Shown here: piece by piece, positions 21,679 to 28,694 of the stretch
How positions within the stretch are numbered: position 1 is the first letter of the stretch
How the letters are laid out: each line of letters opens with the position of its first letter
NCBI GenBank assembly: GCA_000320545.1
Contig: ADNK01002288.1
Location: forward strand, 1 to 28,694
Length of the DNA stretch: 28,694 bases
DNA from: Bigelowiella natans CCMP2755
Lineage: Eukaryota; Cercozoa; Chlorarachniophyceae
Reading direction: 5' to 3'
Notes under the pieces: model-generated
What the model saw: only the letters and a program-made list of their open reading frames with translations
Told to the model about the DNA's origin: nothing
The model's database searches: none
Made by a program: the position numbers and the translations under genes

Positions 21679-24600
21679 ATGGTGCGTATCACCACCCTTG
21701 CACTAACCATTTCCTCGCTCTTGATACATCTCTTTCTTTCTTACGGAACCAAGGGAGCAATAATGTCTTCAATAGGAAGTAGTAAAAGGTCAGAATAGAT
21801 GCTTGTCAGGACAATTATGCTGCAAATTTAGTGAGAACACCCCTCTAGGCCTGGGCCATCATCTCGCCGTCATCATCGAGTCTCAAGGCTGGCGAGGTCA
21901 GGAGTGCAGCACTCCCGGCATCAATCAAAATGGCGCGTAAAATCCAAAGGAATTTCTGGAGGAGGAGGAGGAGGAGGAGGAGGAGGAGGAGGAGGAGGAG
22001 GAGCGGGTACAAACATACCCATTAAAATCGCCACCAATTTCCTCATCCCTCTTTGAAAAATATGCACATTTTATTTTACATTTGTAGGAGGGAGTTCATC
22101 TTATTCTTCCTTCGATTCGGGCCCATCGGTTGCTGTGTTAGGATCTGGCATGGGCAGCCATCACCTGTACAAGAGAATTAGCTAAACTTCTAAAAGCATG
22201 CCCCAAAGCACGGGTATTGCTAAATCCTTGTACATCGTATATCCAAGTCTATGGGGCTCATTCTTACTGATTCTATTGATATTGAAAGTGACATGGTTCA
22301 CATCACGTGGTAAACTAGCAACACAAATGGGTAAGAACCACATGGCGTTTCCGAAGCCAAATGTCCCTTACTACGACTATGGAGTGCAGTATATCCTAGC
22401 AACGGAGCCTTCTTTCTGCGAAGACATGAAAACTTACGAAAAATGGGGACTTTGTCAGCCGATCCAGCCGGGGAAGATAGGGGCAATCCACAGCAGACTA
22501 GGAATCGAAAAAGAAGGAAAAGATAATACCACCTTCGAATATAAATCATTTGATTTTTCGAACATAAAAGTCGGGGAAGTTTGGTCGTCGCAAAGGCAAC
22601 AAGCCTATGTAGCGAATGGAGGTTTTGGTTATTTTCGGCCATCTCTAATCGAAAAAACAGCCTCGGAGTTAAAACACATGGGAGTGGAATGGGTTCCAGG
22701 ATTTCCTAACCAAAATGCAAAGATTATCAACATAAATAGAAGAAAGGATGGAAAATGGAATCTTAAAGCGAAGGACGGAACTATCTTTGGTCCCTATGAT
22801 GTAGTCATAGGTGGATTCTCCCAGCATTGTCTAACTGATCCCTTCCTCCTGAGTGGCAAGAAAGACGCCCAGCCTATGTTAGAGTGCCTTCGCAGAGTTG
22901 AATTTAACCAATTGGTTGTCATGCAGGTAGTAGGTCACATACTGCAGCACGATGTATGAGCAGACAACTAATGCATCGTGATTCAATATGTGTCCATACT
23001 TTTGAGGTGACATCATATTTTCACTTACAGGTAGAGTTTCCACGAAGTGTCAGGGCCTCTTTTACAATGGCCTTTATCAATCCAATAATACCTTCTTCGA
23101 CTTCAGCAAGTTTTGAGGATATCATAAGTGAAGAAAGGAGAGGAGAGCTTGGGCAAAAATGCCATCTAACGTCATCATCATCATCATCATCATCATCGAA
23201 GATGAATACTACCCTTAGCTTCATATCTAACAACTCGCAGAAACCTCATCAAAATGGAAAGGTGCGGGTGGGGTTTTAGGACGTGAGCCGTAGAGATGGG
23301 AATTGCCATGTTGTTATTGATGATCGTCACACGTCGTAGCCTTTTGCGTTTAGTAGATATTACTGTCGATGTGAACGTCGGGAAGCACGTCAGAATATTC
23401 TTAAAAAAAAAAACATTTTTTTTACTGTTGACGGAAAGATTAAGCCATACCGTGCTCAAGATCCTGAGCTATGGACTTTAGTGAGCACAGCACATTTTGC
23501 TGAGACTCAATTTCACACCAATCCAAAGGTAGAATATAGACGAAAAGATGGCTATGGTCACTCATAAACATGCTCATGTGTGTTATTATCAAAACATCAT
23601 AATTTTTTTGTGAACAAAGCACAAGTTCTGAGGTTGTGGCTACAATTTCATGATTGGTTAAGGGTTACCGTAAAATTGCTGAGAAACATATGCTGGCCGA
23701 TTTCGCAAAAATACTTGGCAAAAGGTGTGAACCCTGTTTCGTCACCAATTCCATAGCAAGTTAAACTGCGATTTGCATTGAGAAAGACGACAAAGCGAGA
23801 CTGAACACGGTTTTTGATGTATGTATCTTTCAGAGTAGAGGATCTAGGGCGTTACAAAATTAATCGCATTAATCATTGGGAAGATGCAGTGCCTGTCACA
23901 GTGCCAACTCCCCCAACGAAATCTAGCAGACAACAAAGCAGAAATAGTAATATGAAAGGATGCACGGGTAATAATAACGGTATGGTAGCTCACAGGGACC
24001 TTCATAACGATTCTCTTCTCCATCACGGTTGCTACGATCTTGCTTGCGGCTATCTATTCGACACCAATGCGATGTTAGCTTGGTGTGGGGACTTCTGTGT
24101 TGCACCAAGTAATGATTGGAGAGTGAGAAACATCAAATATATTGATCATAGGAAAGAATGCACTAAATATTTCTCTCCTTTCAAACATACATTAACGTTA
24201 GGTGTGGAAGGAGCCGCTCTCAGTGGTAGAAAAGCAGCGAATGCAGTTGTCAAAGAGCTTTCATCCAAGGCAAGAACCATGATGAGTGGGGAATATCAAA
24301 ATGAGTATGTTGAGTATAATGTTTACGGAGATATTTATGACGATAAGATATCCTCTGTAATGGCAATGATGTGTTGAATAATCAGTTAATAGATTTCATG
24401 ATTATGCAGATTAAATCCTTGGATTCGGAGACTTTCTCTCCTACCTCTTCACCAGCAGCATCAGTAGCAGCACCGTGTAGGCTGCCATCGAATAAATCTC
24501 TATGGCCAACTTACCAATCTATATGTTCCTCCTCATTTCCCCTTTCGGCTTCCTCATCTACTCCGACTTCAACAGCTGCGGAAGTGGTTACGACGATAGC

Positions 24601-24976
24601 TCACACAGATATCGGTAGCTTGTCAACAATATGAGTAATACAAAAGTTAGTTACTGAAAATCAGCTTAATGTGTAGTTGTGTACAAGATAGAAAATAATT
24701 TCAGTTTTTGCTGTATCACTGTTTCACTTTCTGTCATTATTCAAAATGCATTTAGGTTCGTTCCCACTTAAATGTTGCGGACTCATGGATCATTTTACGC
24801 ACACAAATTTGGTGCCATCAGCTGTAGGGGGGTACAAGAAAAAAATTGCAAAATATGGAGCAGGAAGGCAAATGGGGAGGGTTCAAGAAAGTAGTAGGGG
24901 GTCGGCACGTAACACATATTCGAGGAACAGAAGCAAATCACGAGGACTTGGAAGAGGTGGGGGTGGACGGAGCTAA
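21679..24976 (+). CDS. Renalase-like FAD/NAD(P)-binding protein with signal peptide, nine exons, one frame break
   Basis: This is the paralogue of the minus-strand copy. Exons: 21679-21781, 22088-about 22229, about 22289-22926, 23031-23261, 23439-23528, 23663-23724, 23834-24356, 24410-24614 and 24756-24976; about 737 residues if one surplus G is ignored. The N-terminus MVRITTLALTISSLLIHLFL looks like a signal peptide or anchor. Family signs: SVAVLGSGM, then AAITCTRELAKLL one frame on; SRGKLATQ; DYGVQYI; FGPYDVVIGGF; PELWTLVSTAHFA; HMLADFAKILGKRVED; HWEDAV; MLAWCGDFC and GVEGAALSGRKAANAV of the C-terminal flavin site. About 27 extra residues separate the last two. A Ser run (TCA repeat) lies in exon 4. 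The last two exons add a Ser/Thr-rich linker and a basic Arg/Gly tail. The exon 2/3 junction and the longer start at 21463 are open. The frame break is at about 22152. Confidence 0.78.
21957..22003 (+). repeat. (GGA)n microsatellite in intron 1 of the plus-strand renalase-like gene
   Basis: Fifteen to sixteen GGA units lie between the signal-peptide exon and the Rossmann exon. Confidence 0.92.
22148..22158 (+). other. Frame break inside the Rossmann motif of the plus-strand renalase-like gene
   Basis: One frame reads SVAVLGSGM and ends at a TAA at 22182; the +1 frame reads AAITCTRELAKLL and is closed just upstream by TAG. Together they match the family pattern GxGxxGxTxARELA if one G of GGG (22152-22154) is surplus. 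It could be a real mutation or a homopolymer indel. Confidence 0.7.
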
Positions 24977-26509
24977 GTGATCGGCAAACGCTAGGCGTAA
25001 ATTATTTATATGACATGGATACAAATTATAAGTGTTGTGTCGTAGCTAGGAGGCTAGATGATTATGATGATGTACAGCAGCACCTACATGCACATGTGAT
25101 GTGTAAAGTGTTACGGCAGCAGGTGATCTCTCGGGTGATCAGTGCATCGTAGGCCACCATTGGGCACGGTCACATCTCGAGCAAACGTGTAATTCGCGCA
25201 GATTTTTGTTGATAACTTTTGATCTAGATTACTTTGCGCAACGCGTAGAAGCGGTGCGATCGAAGTATAGAAGCGGGAACACCCATAAAACAATGTGTGT
25301 GGGACGAGTTTTCGCGATTCTAGCGCATTCAGGATGTGCGCGTGCGAAACTGCAGGGTTTGAACGAGATCTTGTGGTGCGTGCATGCGCATATGCGATGC
25401 TAACCAGCCAAAAGCCTAGCTTACTAGATTGCGCCAGCATCGCATGCTCCAGCGCTAGCACGGCTCTAGGGCTTGCTAGCTAGACTGATGGCTCTAGCTA
25501 GCTAGAGCTGCACGTCACGTTATCCACTAGTCACATGTGCCACGTGCATGTGCATGCTAGCATGCGCGCGCTGTGGCATGCATGCAGATGCATCTATAGG
25601 TCACATAGATGAGACATACGACACACCATCAAATGTCCACTGCGTGGTCAGCAGTCAGCATGCTAGCATCGCTAAATCTGGAATGAATGAATTTAGAAAT
25701 GTCCAGCCAGATGTCTAGCTATAGATGTGCCGCCCGAACCAATTTGGTCCAGACGCATGTGCACATCTCTAGATCTGCTGGATGCACACGTGTGCACACA
25801 GCGATCGATGCTGTCTCACAACGCTAGAACGTGCTAGCCATCGCTAGATCGCTACGAATGCCAGCTACACATTGACATCGCTAGTAGCTCGATCTGTGCT
25901 AGTGTTAGTTAGTTGTAGTTGCACGTTGCTGATGTCCACATGGCTCAGATGGACGCACATGACAAAGCTAGCTAGCTAGCTAGCTGGAAAGCCAGCAGCC
26001 ACACATGCATGCATGTCGTGCACAGCTGATGCAATCGATCTAGCAATGCGCTGTGTGGCTCACAGTGGATCAAGCTTGGTAGCTTGGTGGCTCGCTAGCT
26101 TGTCTGGACTAGCTAGTGGACGCTACGAGCCATGCCATGCGCCACGCTGCATGTGGCATGTCTTGTCTGGACGCACACATGCATTGCAACATCATGTGTG
26201 TTGAAGCAGGCATCACGACTAGCAGCACTCACAACTGCATCAATCCCGGTAACGAGTGGGTTTTGAAAAAACTGTGCTTTGCGCGTGCGGCCTGCTAGCC
26301 TGGCGCGCTCAATCGTTGCAATTTGACACTGGAAGCACACTGGCTAGCAGCTGGAGCCTGTTTGTTGAGGTTCAAATTTGATTTTTTTTCGAATTTCAGC
26401 TTGAGCACCTCATTTTTCAACGCCTGCCAGCGGGCGAAAATTGAAAAATTCTTGCCACTTTTGAACACGCTAGCGCATTTGCATTTGCGTGCCACAAGTT
26501 TTGCAAGCT
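24977..26509. other. Large palindrome-rich island 5' of retroelement copy B
   Basis: I see no credible gene. From about 25020 to 26300 the sequence is saturated with CTAG, GCTAGC, GCATGC, TGCA and CACGTG words, e.g. TAGCTAGCTAGCTAGCTGG at 25968-25986 and CATGCTAGCATGCGCGCGC at 25553-25571. It is richer in CpG than the gene introns. The end (26330-26509) is less palindromic. Copy B was inserted into this island; the five bases before its LTR are AAGCT. Frames such as 25111-25461 and 26295-26852 have no family features. Confidence 0.6.
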
Positions 26510-26835
26510 TGTAGCGCGTACCACTACGCGGGCACAAGTCACGTGCGACAACAAAGGGGTTGTCGCGGATATAGAATATAGATAACGTAGATATTAATAC
26601 AGCATAGGCACGTGGGTTCCGGCGGGACTCATGGCAGCACACCGGAAGTGTGCTGCCCCACGTGCGGCGGCATTCGCGAAAGCTTCGCGAATGATTACGC
26701 AGTGCACGATTTAATAAAAATATAATCTTTAATAAAAATAAACACAACTCTTCAAAAGGAAGCAAACGTGCCTTTCCCCCCCCCTGCCTACTTGTGCACG
26801 TAGCGCCTCGGCCTGTGAACACCTTACGCGCAACA
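26510..26835 (+). repeat. 5' LTR of copy B, 326 bp
   Basis: This is the same sequence and length as 1297-1622, with TG..CA ends, the hairpin chain, TATA-like block and AATAAA signals. Transcription of the element should start within it. Confidence 0.92.
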
Positions 26836-26840
26836 ACCTT

Positions 26841-26855
26841 TGGCTTCCACACACG
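26841..26855 (+). other. Candidate primer-binding site of copy B
   Basis: TGGCTTCCACACACG begins with the TGG expected to pair with the CCA end of a tRNA. It starts five bases after the LTR end, a slightly larger gap than usual. The priming tRNA cannot be named. Confidence 0.45.
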
Positions 26856-26874
26856 GGAAACGATTTGACTAACA

Positions 26875-28365
26875 ATGTCACAGCAGCTAGAAGAACAGCA
26901 GGACTTTGGCTCGCAGGCCGTGCAAGGGCACGAGCAGAAACAGGAAAGGAAGGGCGATACGGACGCTAAGGAAGGAGGAGGAACACCTCCACAGGCACCG
27001 CCGGGACCAGCACCCGGGATTAAGAAAGCAGATGCAGCAGCAGAGGCACTGGAGAACTTCTACGAGGCGGACGACGAGGACGTGGCCGCCGAAAGCAAGA
27101 AGGTCGTAATGGCATTACGAGCCTTGCGACCCAGGGCGAGCAACTACGCCAAACTGAAAGTATCGATAGAATACAAGTATCAGACACATGATGTTTGGGC
27201 AGCTATCATGCAGGACATCATGGATTACGAAGCAGACTTACCTCCAGAGTGGGCAGCTTTGTTTAGGAACGACGGGGGTCTGGGCGCCTCGCGGGGGACG
27301 ACCCAGAGCACCGTCAAGCAGCAGCAGCCGGTACAGCGGAACACCCAGTTCATGTCTGTTAAAACAGCACCGGTTATGATAACGAAATACAACGGGAAAA
27401 GAGGTGAGGCAAGGAGGTGGTGGAAGAACGCTAGGAGTATACTCTGCGACTTTACCCCTAACCCCACCGAAAACGACAAGCTCAAATGGCTAGCTATAAT
27501 AAAGCAAGCCATGGACCTTTACGAGACAGGCAGGACCCGGATCAGGCAGCTAGAGAAAATACACACTACAGTTAGTGGGCTACGAGACGTTGAGGCGATA
27601 ATGAAGGCTTTTGTAAATGAACAGGATGCTAACTCCCTACCCCAGGCTATTAGAAAATACAGAGCAATGATGCAGCATGAGAGAGAACCTGTTAGAGACT
27701 TTGCCACGCGCTTCCAGGATATGATCGACGAACTACATGATTTTAATTACAACACAGGTGATGATCAGGCAAGGTTTGAAGAGTTCAAGTTAAAGATAAA
27801 GGAATCCACTTACGTTACGGAGAAAGGCTACACCACGATGGAGGCAGCAGTGCAGGCTATATCCCTACGCGAGCAGGAGCAGGACCGCAAGTTTACCAGC
27901 CCTAAGGTACCTGGCATAGGAAACATTAACGCTATTAAGCCGCAGCGAGACTGGTACAAGGACAGGGAAGGTAACCGACGTTGCGGATACTGCTCACGTA
28001 AAGGGAAACACACCGCTAAAGACTGCAGAGACAGGAAAGAAGGACGACCCAGGATGACGATCAGGCAGCTCAACGAACACTACGAGAAGTTAAAGAGAAA
28101 GAAAGGCAGAGGACAAGGATATAACAACAGCAAATGGCAAGGCAGCAACAACGGGAAGAACAATAAATATAAGAACAAAAAGCAGAACAGTATCAATGCT
28201 ATACAGCAGCAGATAAACGGAATATTAGATCACCTTAAGCAGGCGCCGACGAAGACAGCAGTACCAGCAACGCAGGACCAAGACAAACCCACGTGCCTAT
28301 GCTGTATTAATATCTACGTTATCTATATTCTATATCCGCGACAACCCCTTTGTTGTCGCACGTGA
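26875..28365 (+). CDS. Retrotransposon gag (5' part of gag-pol), ended early by an inverted insert
   Basis: Gag forms the virus-like particle that packages element RNA. The ATG at 26875 is 39 bases after the LTR and opens the long frame. The first ~85 residues are Gln-, Glu- and Pro-rich and disordered-looking. A helical capsid-like region follows (about residues 165-340; YNGKRGEARRWWKNAR and PVRDFATRFQDMIDEL match the retrotransposon gag pattern). A zinc knuckle CGYCSRKGKHTAKDC follows, with CX2CX5HX4C spacing, one residue longer than the usual X4. Then comes a Lys/Asn-rich RNA-binding tail. Natural sequence ends at about residue 471 (ATQDQDKP). The remaining residues to the stop at 28363-28365 are read from an inverted LTR fragment and are not element protein. 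Without the insert the frame would run on into protease, so gag and pol appear to share one ORF. Confidence 0.85.
   Translation: MSQQLEEQQDFGSQAVQGHEQKQERKGDTDAKEGGGTPPQAPPGPAPGIKKADAAAEALENFYEADDEDVAAESKKVVMALRALRPRASNYAKLKVSIEYKYQTHDVWAAIMQDIMDYEADLPPEWAALFRNDGGLGASRGTTQSTVKQQQPVQRNTQFMSVKTAPVMITKYNGKRGEARRWWKNARSILCDFTPNPTENDKLKWLAIIKQAMDLYETGRTRIRQLEKIHTTVSGLRDVEAIMKAFVNEQDANSLPQAIRKYRAMMQHEREPVRDFATRFQDMIDELHDFNYNTGDDQARFEEFKLKIKESTYVTEKGYTTMEAAVQAISLREQEQDRKFTSPKVPGIGNINAIKPQRDWYKDREGNRRCGYCSRKGKHTAKDCRDRKEGRPRMTIRQLNEHYEKLKRKKGRGQGYNNSKWQGSNNGKNNKYKNKKQNSINAIQQQINGILDHLKQAPTKTAVPATQDQDKPTCLCCINIYVIYILYPRQPLCCRT
28266..28291 (+). repeat. Left copy of a 26-bp direct duplication flanking the inverted insert
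   Basis: AGCAACGCAGGACCAAGACA is followed by AACCCA. It repeats at 28416-28441 with one difference (A to G at the 22nd base). Confidence 0.85.
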
Positions 28366-28415
28366 CTTGTGCCCGCGTAGTGGTACGCGCTACACCTCCC
28401 CCAAGTCACGTTGCT
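28286..28415 (-). mobile_element. Inverted fragment of LTR start plus polypurine tract, inserted in gag-pol
   Basis: Read on the minus strand, this is the sequence of 1276-1405: the last ~21 bases of the internal region with the polypurine tract, then the first ~109 bases of the LTR. Because it includes DNA upstream of the LTR, it came from a 3' end or an element transcript/cDNA, not from a 5' LTR with its genomic flank. It introduces a stop codon; the net insertion is 150 bases, so frame is otherwise kept. Confidence 0.88.
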
Positions 28416-28441
28416 AGCAACGCAGGACCAAGACAAGCCCA
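28416..28441 (+). repeat. Right copy of the 26-bp duplication
   Basis: This is the second copy of the 28266-28291 sequence, continuing directly into the pol frame. The inverted insert lies between the two copies. Confidence 0.85.
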
Positions 28442-28694
28442 TGACCCTAGACGACATAAAGAACTTAGGAGTATGCAACATTAATGACGAAGACGCTAAC
28501 AGGACTATCAAAGTTGCTATGACCAAGGTTAAAGTTAAAGACAGCTACGGAGACTACAAGAAACTACCTGCCCTTTGGGATAGTGGCAGCATGCCGAAGT
28601 CCTTCATAAGCCTAAGCACAGTAAGAAGGTTAGGACTATTGGATCAAGTGACTAAGAAAGAACGTAAATATGCTCAAGCAGACGGAAGCTCTTC
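28417..28694 (+). CDS. Retrotransposon pol, beginning of the aspartic protease (open at window end)
   Basis: The frame resumes in the same phase as gag and stays open to the window end. It contains LPALWDSGSMPKSFIS, where DSG matches the catalytic D-T/S-G triad of retropepsin-like proteases, which cut the polyprotein. Reverse transcriptase, RNase H and integrase would follow outside the window; copy A shows the integrase end of the same family. There is no own start codon before the first Met (MTLDD at 28441), so expression depends on gag readthrough, which the insert now blocks. Confidence 0.75.

Larger units (their letters stand above)
26510..28694 (+). mobile_element. 5' end of a Ty3/Gypsy-like LTR retrotransposon (copy B)
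   Basis: It contains the LTR, primer-binding region, gag, an inverted insert and the beginning of pol, and runs off the window end. It has the same orientation as copy A. Its LTR is indistinguishable from that of copy A, but the flanks differ (AAGCT before this LTR, TGTGC after the copy A LTR), so the two ends are probably separate insertions. Confidence 0.9.

Noticed and set aside
24371-24634. Separate small gene after the plus renalase-like gene
   Set aside because: The frame begins beyond a good acceptor at 24409 and joins in phase both upstream and downstream, so it is better read as an exon of the same gene.
1297-26835. The whole interval as one composite transposon bounded by direct LTRs
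   Set aside because: The inner sequence consists of host-type genes, and the visible ends are a 3' end and a 5' end of separate element copies with different flanks.
26295-26852. Long minus-strand open frame (185 codons), with a near-identical relative at 1250-1666
   Set aside because: Both are antisense through the LTR; the shared protein sequence follows from LTR identity, there is no known domain, and the right-hand frame runs on into unrelated island DNA.

Overview
The window is nuclear DNA of an intron-rich eukaryote. Its genes are split by many small spliceosomal introns (about 50 to 460 bases, GT..AG), trinucleotide microsatellites are very dense, and two copies of one LTR retrotransposon family sit at the two ends. 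The lineage cannot be fixed from the sequence. The gene set (TRAPPC1, Pus7, TMEM14, renalase-like FAD proteins, a PAN/Apple protein) fits a protist or alga at least as well as anything else. I built exon models by hand, requiring phase agreement at each junction and family similarity where a family was recognised.

Layout: (1) 1-1622 is the 3' end of a Ty3/Gypsy-like element: integrase, polypurine tract and a 326-bp LTR. (2) 2167-3386 (-) is a complete five-exon TRAPPC1/BET5 gene. (3) 4160-5983 (+) is a predicted secreted protein and 6615-8450 (+) a cysteine-rich PAN/Apple protein; a phase-compatible splice could make these one gene. (4) 9618-10560 (-) is a TMEM14-family membrane protein. (5) 10582-18306 (+) is a 20-exon Pus7/TruD tRNA pseudouridine synthase gene. 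(6) 18931-21284 (-) and 21679-24976 (+) are two renalase-like FAD/NAD(P)-binding proteins arranged head to head. (7) 26510-28694 is the 5' end of a second retroelement copy: LTR, primer-binding region, gag and the start of the protease, interrupted by an inverted fragment of LTR plus polypurine tract.

If blocks 2 to 6 are read as six genes, orientation strictly alternates (- + - + - +), giving three divergent pairs. The spacers downstream of gene 3' ends (1623-2166, 8451-9617, 18307-18930, 24977-26509) contain DNA rich in short palindromes (CTAG, GCTAGC, GCATGC, TGCA). The head-to-head spacers do not show it.

The most unusual signals are: many introns whose 5' splice site is the first unit of a (GTA)n run, with pyrimidine microsatellites just before several 3' splice sites; a divergent renalase-like pair in which each copy departs from the family motifs differently and both models end in a basic, Arg/Gly-containing tail; single-base frame breaks inside conserved motifs of the PUS7 gene and the plus-strand renalase-like gene; an LTR made of a chain of perfect hairpins; and an inverted LTR fragment in gag-pol flanked by a 26-bp near-perfect duplication. 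I found no CRISPR array, tRNA, rRNA or prokaryotic feature.
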